A stretch of DNA of 64,000 nucleotides from Triangularia verruculosa (taxonomy: Eukaryota; Ascomycota; Sordariomycetes; Sordariales; Podosporaceae), in the NCBI GenBank assembly GCA_033296885.1, contig MU863887.1, positions 351,962 to 415,961 of the forward strand, in the 5' to 3' direction. Numbering within the stretch: position 1 is the stretch's first letter; each line of letters opens with the position of its first letter. A model generated the notes under the pieces. The model worked only from the letters and a program-made list of their open reading frames with translations, ran no database searches and had not been told where the DNA came from. The translations under genes were made by a program, and so were the position numbers. Of the stretch, positions 1 to 12,715 are shown piece after piece.

Positions 1-1104
1 TCTGAATTGGGTACCTGATTTTGTTTTCTCCTACTTCTCTTTCTGTGGTTCATGAATGGGGTTTACTTGTGACAAAGCAATCCATTAGGGAAGTGATAAT
101 AGACGGTAACGTTGGATCTGAAGCAAGGGAAATGGAGATGGAGAGAATTTGAGACCACGGGGTTCATGTATATAATTGTACGATTCTAGGAGTTCTGGGC
201 GGAAAACTTGGGGAGACGGGGTTGGGGGGGGTTAACTGGACCTGGGGAATTGCATTGGGTTTTTTTTTTGGAGTTTGCACTGACGATGATGGGGATTTGA
301 AGAATTATTATGGTGGTGTTTTGGTGTTCAACAGACTTATAGATGGGCAGGAGGAGTCTTGGCCTTGGCTAGCTATTGCTACCTACCTAGCAAAGTAAAT
401 GCAGCGCATTGAACCGTTCTCTATCTCAAGGCGCCAAGATTACATGAATATCAAACAGTCTGGCAAAGACTTGCTGGGCCGCTCAGCCGGCAACCTGGAA
501 AGGAATTGTGGTTTCCGATCAAACTGTGGTGTTGGTTCCTTCCCCCTCGTCAGCCTGCCCCAGCTGCTAATTACGCGGTACTTGGTTCTTGTTATTAATT
601 AGGATTTGGGGTTACTTTCCTCTTACAATAACATCGGAGACTTTGTGACATCTACGTACCACGACACTCTGGACTTCCCGTCTGCAGGTTATCCATCTCG
701 CAGTTGAGTGTCTTGTGCCTTGGATGCAGGCGGGACTGGGACTGCGCCCGCGGTTGAAGGCGCGGCCGTCGCTGGTTGAGCTGTTGGTTAGAGCTGCTAG
801 CACACAGCAAGCGTCATCGCCTCCACCGCCGGCTGGCAACGACACTCCCTCAGACCCCGGGTCCCGCCAAGAGGAGCTCTTCGGACCAGGAGCTCCAACT
901 GCTGCTGCGCTGCTGATTCTCGAGCAAGCTGCGAACCTCCCCCTTCCTAGCTCGCCAGAAACACCACGCATCACCACGACCGCATCCGCCCCGCCATCGT
1001 CGGCCTCTATTTCGAATATTCCTACGCTCGTCATCACTTCAGAATCCCCTCCGCCATCCCCGAAACCCGCGCCTACAGCAATTGTTACATCTGCGAAGCC
1101 CAGC
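1..1104. other. Upstream region and 5' leader of vma1
   Basis: No convincing gene is seen. The stretch holds homopolymer runs (G-run near 224, T-run near 261) and, from about 720 onward, C-rich sequence with open frames on both strands that have no recognisable protein content. The part next to 1105 is presumably promoter and leader of the V-ATPase gene. Confidence 0.5.
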
Positions 1105-3407
1105 ATGGCCCCCGTAAGCTAGCCCCGCCTCCAACTCTCGACAATGCAAGCTTCCCATGGCGTTGCGTCTTTGACATCTGCCTAACCAAAGTTGGCGCTA
1201 TCACCACCATGAATTCGCTGCACCCCTATTCTCATGATGGATCAAGGCCACTGACATGATGTTCTCTCACAGTCCAAAACAGATGGCCAGGATGGAGTAC
1301 ATAGCGGTATGCGCCACCCCTCATCCCAACCACCACAATGCTGGTGTTGCGTCCAGTCGCTAACTGACGGGTTGCAGGCAAGATCTACTCGGTGTCTGGG
1401 TTAGTCCAAACCAACATATGCTCGATATCAAACACCCGAAAGAACCCCGATGGCTAACTTTCAACCCCCAGACCCGTCGTTGTCGCCGAGGACATGATTG
1501 GTGTTGCTATGTATGAGTTGGTAGGTTTGGATTCGGTTCGATGACGGGAAAAGCGCTCTAGCTAAGCTATGGAAACAGGTCAAAGTTGGTCACGACCAGC
1601 TCGTCGGTGAAGTCATTCGTATCAATGGCGATCAAGCGACTATTCAGGTGTACGAGGAAACAGGTACGATGCGGATCTCAACCTTTCACAACGCAAGCTT
1701 GCCGAAGCTAACCTCGATTGTCTGACAGCCGGTGTCATGGTTGGCGACCCCGTGTTGCGAACCGGCAAGCCCCTTTCCGTCGAACTCGGTCCCGGCCTCC
1801 TGAACAATATCTACGATGGTATCCAGCGCCCCCTTCAAAAGATCTCGGAGGTGTCCCAGAGCATTTATATCCCCAGAGGCATTGCCGCTCCTGCCCTCGA
1901 CCGCAAGAAGAAGTGGGAATTCACCCCAACCAAGAAGGTCGGCGACCACATCGCCGGTGGTGACGTATGGGGTACCGTCTACGAAAACTCCTTCATCACG
2001 GTCCACAAGATCCTGCTCCCTCCCAGAGCTCGCGGTACCATCACCAGGATTGCCGATAAGGGTAGCTATACAGTTGAGGAGAAGATCCTCGAAGTCGAGT
2101 TTGATGGCAAGAAGACCGAGTATCCCATGATGCAGACCTGGCCTGTACGTGTGCCACGCCCAACAACTGAGAAGCACTCTGCCGATCAGCCCTTCCTGGT
2201 CGGTCAGCGTGTGCTCGACGCGCTCTTTCCGTCCGTTCAGGGCGGTACAGTCGCCATTCCCGGTGCCTTCGGCTGTGGCAAGACTGTCATTTCTCAGTCC
2301 GTTTCCAAGTTTTCCAACAGCGACGTCATTGTGTACGTCGGCTGCGGTGAGCGTGGTAACGAAATGGCTGAAGTCCTGAAGGATTTCCCCTCGCTAAAGA
2401 TTGAGGTTGATGGCCGCATGGAGCCAATCATGAAGCGCACAACTCTCATTGCCAACACTTCCAACATGCCCGTCGCTGCCCGTGAAGCTTCCATCTACAC
2501 CGGTATCACAGTGGCCGAGTACTTCAGAGATCAGGGCATGAACGTTGCCATGATGGCTGACTCCTCTTCCCGCTGGGCTGAGGCTCTGAGAGAAATCTCC
2601 GGCCGTCTCGGTGAAATGCCTGCTGATCAAGGTTTCCCCGCCTACCTCTCTGCCAAGTTGGCCTCGTTCTACGAGCGTGCCGGAAAGGTCCAGGCGCTGG
2701 GCAGCCCTGACCGTGAGGGCAGTGTCAGCATTGTCGGTGCCGTCTCACCACCCGGTGGTGATTTCTCCGACCCCGTCACTTCAGCCACACTCGGTATCGT
2801 ACAGGTCTTCTGGGGTTTGGACAAGAAGCTTGCGCAGCGCAAGCATTTCCCCTCGATCAACACCTCGCTCAGTTACAGCAAGTACACCATGACCCTCGAC
2901 AAGTGGTACGAGAAGGAGTACCCCGACTTCCCTCGCCTCCGTGACCGCATCAAGCAGCTTCTTTCCGACAGCGAAGAGCTCGACCAGGTTGTCCAACTGG
3001 TCGGCAAGTCTGCGCTATCTGACCCCGACAAGATTACTCTAGATATGGCTACCCTTATCAAGGAGGATTTCCTTCAGCAGAACGGTTATTCCAAGTATGA
3101 CCAGTTCTGCCCCATCTGGAAGACTGAGTGGATGATGAAGCTCATGATGGGATTCCACGATGAGGCTCAGAAGGCGATTGCCTCTGGCCAGAGCTGGGCC
3201 AAGGTGCGGGATGCCACTCAAGATTTGCAGGGTGAGCTACGCAGGCTCAAGTTCGAGATTCCAGATGAGGGACAGGAGAAGATTTGCAAGAAGGTTCGTT
3301 TACTTCAATTTCGTGTCACCGATCGATGAATGCTGACATTGTGATAATAGTATGAGGCGATACAACAAACCATGCTTGACAAGTTTGCTTCCGTGATTGA
3401 CGAGTAA
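1105..3407 (+). CDS. vma1: V-type H+-ATPase catalytic subunit A
   Basis: Catalytic A subunit of the vacuolar V1-ATPase, which hydrolyses ATP in the A3B3 head to pump protons into the vacuole. Seven exons are read: 1105-1113, 1273-1306, 1378-1399, 1472-1520, 1579-1663, 1729-3293 and 3351-3407. They join in frame to about 606 residues, the usual length of the family. The Walker A loop GAFGCGKT is intact and uninterrupted, so the intein found at this site in Saccharomyces VMA1 is absent. The C-terminus runs through KICKK-YEAIQ across the last intron and ends in SVIDE. The first exon is only nine bases (three codons), chosen because it alone gives an ATG followed by a GTAAGC donor in the right phase. 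Family assignment is certain; the first two exon borders are the least secure part. Confidence 0.97.
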
Positions 3408-4451
3408 AAAATGTTGTATTGGTGACAGCAAGGGGCGTAAGGTTGGCATATATGAGTGGACGCGTTTGGGACCTGTGTACAGGTTGTTGTCGTTGTTATG
3501 TCCTACAATGAAGCAGCATGCGTGGCGTGCGGGTTGCGAGGGAAGGGTCGCTACTACTACCCCCTTTTTCTTTTCCATAGATTTTCTCTGTTTCCTCTTG
3601 TCTCACTCTCTGACATGCACACTCTTCGGTTTTTTAAACGATGTTGTTAGTTTAGGTGTATTGATTGGTTTCTGCATTCGAGACTGATGGTTCGACGATT
3701 TGCACACGTGGATGGTTCGAGATGTTGCTGTGTAGTATGACCACAGATCTTGAAGCGTCCAAAGGGATAAAGTAGAAAGTAGAATCGTTTGACTTTTTTT
3801 ATTTCAGGCGTCATTATATACCATACATCATATCCAGGGGGGGTCATTATCGTCATAGACACAAAACACCACCAGCAGCAGTGTAAACTCGCAAACCAGA
3901 AACAACGGTGAGCCAACCCGCCTTTGCCTAACCATCCGGATAGACCATATACCTTTAAAAACCATCCCAACCAATATTCCAACACAGAATAATCAAACTG
4001 AAGGGAACAAAAAGCCAATCCAGCTAGCTAGCTCGCGCGTCCATCCAAACTAACCCATGAAGAAACCCAGTCAAATACATCTCTCGATCAACGCAGCCAA
4101 GAAGCGAAACAACAAACAACCCAAATTCTGTCACGCCCATTCCGTCTCTTGTAAAACTCCCGCCATCCAAGCTCTTTGCTTTTGTTTTTCCAACCCTCAA
4201 TTTTCCTCCAGTTCTCTCTCTTTTCCAACCCCCATTCGACTCCAATAAAAGAACCGTCTTCTCCTCTCTCTCTCTCTCACACACACGCCCGTTTTTCTCT
4301 CACTCCTCTAATCCGCCACCTCTCTTCTCTCATCTTCGCCCAAAATATACAACTCCAACCAAGCCGCCTTGTCGCAGAAACAATATATATGTATTATCCT
4401 TCACCCACCAAAACCCAACCGCGGCAGCCAAATCGCAGAAGGAAAAACCCC
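3408..4451. other. Intergenic region between vma1 and the coiled-coil gene
   Basis: This is the shared 3' side of two convergent genes. A CT/AC dinucleotide tract lies near 4262-4290. No gene is supported; the open frames on either strand are short and low in complexity. Confidence 0.5.
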
Positions 4452-6587
4452 CTAGATCCCCTTCTCTTTGCCCGCGGTCAGTACCTCCTCGGGCGGACTC
4501 AAGCTCCTCTCCCACTCCTTCATGAAATCGCTCCCCATCTTCTTGATGTTCGACGGCGTCAACTTGTTGAGCACCGGGGGCAGCAGCTCCTCTAATTTTC
4601 CGCTGTTAGGACTCGGTGAGATGCCGCGGTTCTTGCTGCTGCTGCTGTTTAGGCGTGACTTTGAGCTCTTGTTTTTTCTACACGACAAAAAAACGTTAGG
4701 ATTCGAGTGGGAAAAAATAATAATAATAAACATTATATTGTGTTGCTGGGTATCTTTTCAAAGAAAAAAATGAAGGAAAGGGGTTTCGTACAGTGGGGTA
4801 TCATCATGTTCATGTTCATCTTCGTCGTTACTGCTGTCCTTTTCCGTCGTCCGTGGTGGAGATGTCGGGTCGGTAGGAATGATATCCCCATTCACCGTCG
4901 TCCCGCTCCACCTCGGACTCGGCGCGCTCGGGCTGCTGTTCCAGTTCGACCAGTCGTTGTCGTCGACCGAGTCCGCCGTGAGCGGTGTCCACGAGAACCT
5001 CTTTGTCGGTCTGGAGGCGTCGGTTTTGGAGCGGCGGAGTGGGAGGGGAGGGGGTTTCATTTCTTCTTCGGGCTGGGAAACTGGGATTGGGTCCATCATC
5101 GTGGCTAGGTCGTCAAATGCCGAGGAAACTCTTGGTCGTGGGTTAGGTGGGGGGCGGATGGTGTCTTGCTCGTCGCCGTCGAACAGGAGCATTCGCTCGA
5201 CTTTGGTTTGCCGCATGTGACCGTTGTTGTCACGGAGGTAGACCCCGTGACCGGTGATGGGCTCGTCGCCTACGGTGGCCTGTCGGATGTCCTCCATGAA
5301 TGTCCAGATTCCGGATTTGAGGTTCTGCGCGACTTGCTTGACGCTCGTGGGCTGAGGGGTTGTCCGTGGCGCCCATGATGCGCGTTTGGCTAGGTAACTT
5401 GGTGTGACGGGGGCGTAGCTCTTGACGGTGTGGGGGTCGTATTCGAGCTTTAGACTGTTTGGCCCATCTTCGTGTACGGAGAAGCCCTCGCCTGGTTTTG
5501 TTGGAGAAAGAAGCGAGAGTTTGCGGGCATGACCGCCGGTGAATACACGTCGACGACTCTTTTCAGGGGTTGGCTGTTGGCCTTGTTGGTGGTGTTGCTG
5601 CCCCAACAGCGTTTTCCTTCGGTCGAGCTCAATGCTGCGGCGGATGGCCACCTCGTCGTGACAGTCTGCTGGTGTATTCAGCGACCGCAAGGCTTCATGG
5701 TTTCGTCGATTGCTAGGTCTCTTCTTGTATGCTTCTTGTGCGGTGAAGTCGTCTTTCAAGCGTGTCAATTCCAATTCCGCGCGGTTCAGCTCTTCCCGAA
5801 GCTCCATCACTCGCCTCTCTTGCGCTGCTATCGCGGTGATGAAGTCGATCCCTTCAATGGGGGACATGATGGAGGAGGGCGTGTCTAACGGCGTTGGGGG
5901 AAAGGTTGCAGCAGTAGTGGAAGCTGGTACTGGTCGAGAGGGGAAGGCACTTGGTGGTGCAATTGGCAACGTCAGCGATAATCTGTTGGTAGTCCGTGAG
6001 GCTGATGATGTGGACCTCGACGAGCGACCCCCGCTGAATCCACCAAATGGCGAACTAGGCGAGCTGAGAAGGTCGTCTGGGATAGTCCTAGGCCTTGTGT
6101 CGTCTTGACTGCTTCCTCGACTTCCAATTCCTCTGTTGTTGGCGACATGGCGCCGCAAGTTGTGTGGTGTCCCTTGTCCAGCCATTGTATCGTCCAAGCT
6201 TCTTCTAGGTGAAATCATGTGTTCCATATAGTAAGGGCGCTGTTGGTTTTTTGGAGTGACCGGTGTTCTTGGACGGGGAGCTTCAATCTTCTGTGATGGT
6301 GGTGGTGGTGGCTGTAGCTGTGGTGGTTGTTTGTTTTCAGTGATAAGGGGGTTGGGGGCGATAAACGAGTGTTGTGACGGCTTGCGCAAGGAGGAGAATT
6401 CAGGATGGAAGGCCGACCAAGCAGCTCTGCGGCGTCGAAGGCGGAGACGGGGAGCGGTGTAGCGGGTCGTTCTTCTGGCGGCGACGACGGCCTTGTGAGC
6501 GTTCAGCAGACGGCTGTCGCGTTGGTATAAAAGAGTGTAGGCGCAAGCCGAAACGAAGCAGGTTCTGAGGATGGGGATGGAGATCAT
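4452..6587 (-). CDS. Conserved hypothetical protein with coiled coil
   Basis: Protein of unknown function, about 673 residues from two exons (6587-4792 and 4677-4452). The donor GTACGA and acceptor TAG join in frame at a leucine codon. The N-terminus has a hydrophobic stretch (about residues 5-20) followed by an Arg-rich segment; the true start could instead be a downstream Met near the MEHMISPRR segment. The middle is Ser/Pro/Arg-rich with a clear heptad segment beginning ERRVMELREELNRAE, a probable coiled coil. The second exon supplies a conserved-looking C-terminal block (LPPVLNKLTPSNIKKMGSDF) that a one-exon model would lose. It may belong to the fungal DUF4048-type proteins, but I cannot confirm this. 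Its start lies about 1.5 kb from the divergent BRCT gene. Confidence 0.75.
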
Positions 6588-8057
6588 GGAAAAAGAAGAG
6601 TGAGTGCTTCAGAAGGGGACGACAGTGGGTGGAAACCTCATCTCGCCCAGTTCATGCGACCCTTTTTTCTTATTGGCGAGCCGAACTTGACCGCTAACCA
6701 ATGCTGGGGGGTTTCGTCCGGGGTTTGTATGGGTTCGTCGGTGCTCCCGCACAGCCCGGTCCTAGCAGCTAGCTGTAGCTGACAGGGTCCTGCTCCAGAT
6801 CGTTCATCCGATCCCCTCGAATATCAAGTCGTGGTCGATGTTTGTTCGTCTAGAATATAGGCGATGGTGGTGAAGTCTCCGTGTTGAACTCAGACAAGAT
6901 TCCGACAAGATATAGATAGCCGCCCGGCAATGGCAGCCGCGGTGGTACAAACTGTTGGGGTTGAGCGGCTGCGATCGAACGCTCCCGGCGGAATTGATCG
7001 ATCACGCCCTGGAGACTCGGTGGCCTGCCTCGTGGGGCCGACAGGGAACAAAAGTAAGGTTGACCGTTGCCCAGTGGAGGTGGTGCAAGTCGCAGCAAGT
7101 CGCAGGGAGATTCCAGGAGCTCGGGGAGGGGCTACAATTATTTTAAGGATGTCTCCAGGTTCTGAAAACTCATTTCGATTACTTGCATGCCGTGTCGCTC
7201 CGCAGCGTCTTCCAGTGCCACAGGCACGCGCAAGGGTCTCGATATGACTGGATGGCCGAATGGCAAGAAGAGGGACTTGTTGGCCAAGATGGAGGAAGTG
7301 GGAGGCGGGAGTGTGCTGAGGTGTGAGTGGGAACCGTCACTGAATGCTTCTCTACACTCAAATCCAAGACATTCCGCGGCAACCAAGTAAACCGGCATCA
7401 CGAGGAAGGGACATTGCTATCCTGAGATATCAATGAGCTTAACGAGATAAACAAAACATTCGAATGATTCGAGAAGCAGAAACGCATGAATGAGGCGCCC
7501 GGGGTGTCATCTACGGCCCGGATATTAAACGGGATTCTATACCTAGCAATTGTTTGCTATGGGCCGGGAATCTCGCCAGCCATGGAGCGCAAGCCGTTGC
7601 ACCGTAGTGTAGAACCCCCAAGAGCGATCACAAACCTTCTCGAACAAGGTTTGAAGCTGAAAGTCGCTTCCAGGCGTTGCCAACTGACTGCAAATCTCAA
7701 TTTCCCCTGCATAGGAAAGTGGGACGCCCCGGATTTTCGGATCTGGAATTCTTGGAGTCTTGGAGCTGCCGCTTTCTACGTACACTACTTAATTCGGAGC
7801 AGATGCTCTCACGTGATGCCGCGTATCCGACGCGCTTGCCGTTCTAACGGCACAGCTTGGACAAAGGGATGCAACCGTTGTTTTCTACCGTAGTCAAAGC
7901 GCCATTGAGAGAATAGTCGGCGATACAAAACCTGGATCTTCTCAACAACCTGCTAGAACTTAGAGCCTGCAAATATTCAGCAATCCTTCCAGTGGCTATC
8001 CGGGCTTGCGCTGTCTGGCATTGGCTGGGTTAGGTGGGCGCACCACGAGCGAACGAC
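6588..8057. other. Divergent promoter region, no gene seen
   Basis: About 1.47 kb separates two divergently transcribed genes and presumably holds both promoters. Several open frames of 60-135 codons exist here, but none has recognisable composition, splice sites or a partner exon. No tRNA-like fold was noticed. Confidence 0.5.
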
Positions 8058-11000
8058 ATGCCATCCAGAACACTGCGGGCGGCCGAAAAAAAGGCACTGG
8101 GCGGGAAAAATGAATCCCAGGACACTCTAGTGGTATTTGACCACCTGATGAGAGATCTCGGTGTGGGAATTGTAAGTCTGGTGGCGTTCAATAAGGGACC
8201 CCTCACGTTCTAGGCTTCCAGCATCTCAGGATTGGCTAACAATGGGACACTGTGTAGACAAGTAGCTCACCACCCCCAGAAGATCGCACCACGCCGCCTC
8301 CAAGCAAACGAGCCCCTCAGCAGGGTAAGTGATGGCCCATAGTTTCCCCTTTTCAATACCCATTCAGAATTCAGGACTTACGAATGCAGGACACACAGAC
8401 CTAAGCCGCCAAAACAAGCCACAATCTTTCACTGTAAGTATTTTCGCACGGCTCCAAGACTGACGTTGAGGCTCCCCGCAAAAGCAAACGCTCAGAGCCC
8501 CTGTTTGCCAAATTCATGGATTGCACTGACCAGCTTCACAGACGCGGTCGACGACGCGTCAAGGCAGCCACGGTTCACAATCTTGTCGTCAACAGCGTCT
8601 GGCCGTGGACACGGCACCATCACAGGGGCCACAGACCTGTCAGGCTCCTGACAGCGATGGCCCAAGCAATGAGTTACCAGATACTCTTCCTTCAAACCAC
8701 AATCTAGCCTTGGAGATCAACACTGTACGTCGAGACAAGATGGAATCACAGAAATCTACCCAGTCCAATAATGGGCGAAGCTACGATCAGTATTGTCGTT
8801 CGCCGTCTCCAAACCTAGGCTCTCGACCTCAAGGTTTAGGAGAGGACGCCGGGACGGTGCAGTTCAATCTTGATAAAATCAATGAGGCGGCCCCTCACCA
8901 TGGAACCCATCTGCCAGATGACTCCGGGTTTGTCGACTTTGGTCTCAGTCGTCTTCGCAAACATTCTTCTCGCCAGCCTACCCAGTCATCCCCTCGCCCA
9001 CCAGAGACCCCAGCTCCACCCCAGAATCCATTTCGACACAGTCGCTCTCAGCTGCTTCCTCCATCGCAATTATTTCAGTCAACTCAGTTTTCATCGGCCG
9101 TTAAGGTGGCCAGTCCAACTTCTTCAAGGCCTTCACCGGCAGAATTTCCTCACCCTCCATTAGCTACATCGTCACCGCTTAAGCATCGGGGTCTTCGGTC
9201 ATCATCCCTCCCACCATCAAGCCCCCGTGTTCTCCCAGGGAGCAAGTCTTCCAACCCAGAAAATCGGCCGAGTAGTCCATCTCGGGACCCTTCATATGGA
9301 AATGCGGTTGCTCCTGAATCTCCACAAACACAACTATTGCCGAGGAGGAAGACGGCCTCAGAGCCGATGACTGCATATGAGCCTATGGACAAGTCCCAGG
9401 AAAGACGTCATTCCTCCGAAGTGCGGTCAGATCCCCCAGTGACCGAAGAGGACGACGAAGAAGAGGCACTGTTGCGACGCCGTCGGGCAAAGAACAGAAA
9501 GCAAGCCGGTCTCAAGTCGCTCAATGCTATTAGTATTGTACGCCCAGCGAGGCAGAAGAAGGCGGATATCGAAGTGCCATTGACGAGTAGCGAGAAGCAA
9601 AAGACTCAGGCCGAGGCGTATATTGCTCAATGCCATAGTACGGAGGTGCGAGACGCTGCGGCAGAGGACGAAGAGACCATCAAAGATTCTCAGGCTAAGA
9701 ACTTGCCATCTGAGCCGAAACAGAATCCTATCCTTGACGACGACGACTCAACGCAATCTGATAATGGAGAACCGCCAGAAGCAGTGGTCGATCTAACACC
9801 AGTAGCCGAACCGGAACTTCCAGCTGCGCCATCAAGGCGCTCAGGCAAACAGGTTGAGCCGCCTGCTCTTGTCCCAGCGACATCTAGAATTCCGGAAACG
9901 AGTCCACCACGGGCTGGCACGGGTATATGTGAACCAGAACAACAAGTTCCGCAGCTGCCTGCACCAATACCAGAGCCAGCCGCACTTCACTCTACTCCCC
10001 CGGCGCTCAATACACGGTCCACACGGTCAATAAATCGGCCTCGCCCTGGTTCAAGTTCAGGATTGAGCTCTGTCGCCTCCACGCCAGTTATCTCCACCGT
10101 CTCTACTAAAGCATCTGTGTCTGATCGTTCCGTCCTTGAAACCTCCGTGGCCGACAATTCCTCGCCGGCTGCCACCAAGACAAAGCGGAGGTCTGCCCGT
10201 GAAAAGGTAGCAAAGCCAAAGGTCTCAACAGAAAGCCTAAGACACTCCACAAGGCTGGAGAGTAGGAGAGGGTCCAGCTCGACTGATGAGATTGCCAGAG
10301 CTCTGTCGGTGACACCCGCTTTCGATCAGAGCTTGCGGGTGTCCCGTCTCTTTACGACTTCAACATCTCGATCTGCTTCTAAGACAGGGCGTCTGAGCAT
10401 TAAATCGCCGATCGGCCGGCCTACTTCGAAGTTATTCGACGGAATGGCTTTTGCCATCTCCTTTCAGTCCAAGAAGCCTGGGGAGACCAACGACCAGTAC
10501 AAGTCACGAATGGAATCCGCCACTGCTCTTGAGAAGCGAATTGCGCAGGCAGGGGGCAAAGTGCTCGCAAATGGCTTTGACGAGCTCTTTGAGCTTTCGC
10601 CTGGAAAATCAGTCACCTCGACTCCGGTCACTAGTCCTGCAAAGGGCCAGGTGTCGTCTGAAATCCAGCTTACTTCTGCGGGGTATGCCACCGGTTTCAC
10701 GGCATTGATTGCGGATGGTCACTCCCGGAAAGTGAAATACATGCAGGCTCTGGCACTGGGCTTGCCGTGTATTGCGCCTCGCTGGGTAACGATGTGTTTG
10801 GACAAGGAGGAGCTGGTGGATTGGTCCTCTTTTCTGCTGTGCGCTGGACAGTCGGCTTTTCTGGGTGACGCTATCAGGTCCAGGAGCTTGGCTCCTTATG
10901 ATCCTGCTACGGCCAGATTAGCTGATGTAGTCGCTCAGCGGACGAAGTTGTTGCGAGGAAGCAGGATCTTGGCCGTGGTGAAGCGGTCGGTGGAGTCAAA

Positions 11001-11334
11001 GAAGATGGCGTATGTGTTTTTGGCGCGGGTGTTGGGGGCATCACTTGTGAGGGCGTACACGGTTGACGAAGCAAAGGTGGCGGTCAAGGCTGCGGAGGAG
11101 GCCGGGCAGCCGTTTGATTGGGTGTATGTTGATGGAAAGTCGGTTGAGCAGGCGCTATTTTCTACAGCGTCTACGGCGGGTGGGAATAAGAAGAGGAAGA
11201 GGGTGTCTATGCCGGCTCCGGGGGCTGAAAATAATGAGCCACCGTTGAAGAAGATCAGGACGCTAGATGATGAGCTGGTTATCCAAAGTCTTATTCTGGG
11301 GAGGTTGATTGAGGAAGGGGAGATGGAGCAATGA
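8058..11334 (+). CDS. BRCT-domain DNA damage checkpoint protein, Crb2/Rad9/53BP1-like
   Basis: Probable checkpoint mediator that links damaged chromatin to the effector kinase. Four exons (8058-8171, 8258-8324, 8390-8433, 8542-11334) give about 1005 residues. The last intron ends after a CTGAC branch site at 8526-8530. Residues up to about 700 are Ser/Pro/Thr-rich and disordered, with scattered SQ/TQ dipeptides of the kind phosphorylated by ATM/ATR-type kinases. A tandem BRCT region follows. The first unit begins LFDGMAFAISF (about residue 706) and contains the signature ALGLPCIAPRWVTMC, with FLGDAIRSRSL after it as in 53BP1/Crb2. The second begins near residue 877 (LLRGSRILAVVKRS). A Tudor-type region was not recognised. 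Family assignment rests on the BRCT pair; orthology to Rad9/Crb2 specifically is inferred. Confidence 0.88.
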
Positions 11335-11884
11335 GTGATGGGACAGCTATGATGTTTTGGTTTTCATTATGTGTTCTTTCTGTGTGTAAGATTAGCGGCA
11401 TGGCGATTGGGGCATTGGGATGACGAGGAGATGGCGCCTGTAATTGTAAGGAACAAGATGAAGGGGGGCTGATGGACAAAACAGGATTTACGAGAAAAGG
11501 GAAAGAAAGAATGAGCGGTGGGCGAAAACAATTGGGAAAGATATACCTACCTACCTTGGATTTCATAGCAGATATTTCCGTGGCTACAGCGTATAAGTAT
11601 ACTTGAGAGAGGGATAGATAAGCAGCAGGTTTTGGTTTTTTTTTTGTGAAAAAAAAAGAGAAGAGATGTAAATGAACGTCGGTTGTGAATTCATATTATA
11701 CCCTAATAATAACCTTGGTTTTTTTCTTACCAGTCTTACCAAGAAAAGAAACTACTCTTGATGATTTTTTTGAACAAGAAAGGAAATTAAGTTGCCATCA
11801 TCCTTCGAAGGTGAAAAAAAAAAGAATGAATGACTTTAGTTAGACCCCCCCTTCCTCTCTTCCCAACTAGATTTCTTGAAAGAA
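11335..11884. other. Intergenic region between convergent genes
   Basis: This is the 3' flanking sequence of the BRCT gene and of the secreted-protein gene on the other strand, with A/T homopolymers near 11636-11660. No gene is seen. Confidence 0.5.
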
Positions 11885-12715
11885 TTAATTGCAAGGGGCA
11901 TCACACCGGCCGATGTGATCCCTATCCGGATTCAGACAGCTCCCGCCGCAGCTGCACAGCAGCTCGATCTTGTTGCCGGCGGTGTCGGTCTTGCTGCAGC
12001 TGTCGCCGCCGCCGACGCCGTTGTTGTTGCCGCTGTCGGTTCCGGATTGGCGGCGTTTTTTGGTGGACCAGCCGCCTCGGGGGTGAATCTTTGAACCACC
12101 GCCGAAGAGGGAGGAGAAAAAGGAGGAGCCGAGGGGGGCGGAGTTGCCCTGGTCCGAGTTGGATGAGATGAAGGCGTTGGGGTTGGGGTTGGTTATGTAG
12201 GCGGCGGAGGTGGACGAGGAGTTGTCGGGGGGCACGCAGACGTAGAGGGCTTGGATGGGGTCGGTTTTGGTCTTGCCGTCGAGGCAGTTTTCCTTTGAGG
12301 CGGAGCAGTAGGATTTTACGATGTCTGCTTCCTCGAAGCCTGTACGGAGGTAGGTTTAGTACCTACCTATGCAAGGAAGGAAAGAAATGGTTGTTGGGTA
12401 AGTTGGGAGACGACAAGAGGAGGAGAAAAAGGGGGGAGTATGACCTTGGTGATCCCTCAGGATATACCCGCAATACGTGAACCCCCTCCCGCAGACGGCT
12501 CCCTGGCCGGTATCACCACCGCCACCGCCGCCCGAGGAAGCAGGAGCCGCAGTAGGTGCTGAAGTAGAAGACCATACTGTTCCTGTTGCTGAGGGGGCAG
12601 GGATGCTTGACCAGGGCACCGTGATGGAGGTCGTCGAGGTGATGGATGGGAGGGGAAGGGGGGTGTTGTCCTGGGCTTGGGAGAGAGAGGCGAAAAAGAG
12701 GATGAGTGGGAGCAT
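11885..12715 (-). CDS. Secreted Cys-containing protein, unknown function
   Basis: About 241 residues from two exons (12715-12445 and 12339-11885) joined at a glycine codon; the donor GTCATA is weak. The N-terminus is a clear signal peptide (MLPLILFFASLSQAQ). It is followed by a Ser/Thr/Pro linker and a Gly run, then a Cys-bearing core with CGRGFTYCGY before the intron and YCSASKENC plus LYVCVP after it. The tail contains a Ser/Gly-rich stretch, a KKRR patch and a final cluster of cysteines (SCSKTDTAGNKIELLCSCGGSC). The core is probably a disulfide-bonded extracellular domain. I recognise the pattern as a conserved fungal secreted type but not a named family. It could be surface-anchored or an effector-like protein; nothing in the sequence decides this. 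Confidence 0.75.

Noticed and set aside
612..1106. Minus-strand open frame of 164 codons antisense to the vma1 leader
   Set aside because: It is the mirror of C-rich leader sequence, has low-complexity composition and no splice partners. The plus-strand vma1 model explains the region.
2300..2310. Possible intein in vma1, as in Saccharomyces VMA1
   Set aside because: The frame runs straight from the Walker A loop into the normal catalytic sequence with no insertion.
7486..7893. Plus-strand open frame of 135 codons in the divergent promoter region
   Set aside because: It has no domain, signal, splice or compositional support and lies in a region expected to be promoter.
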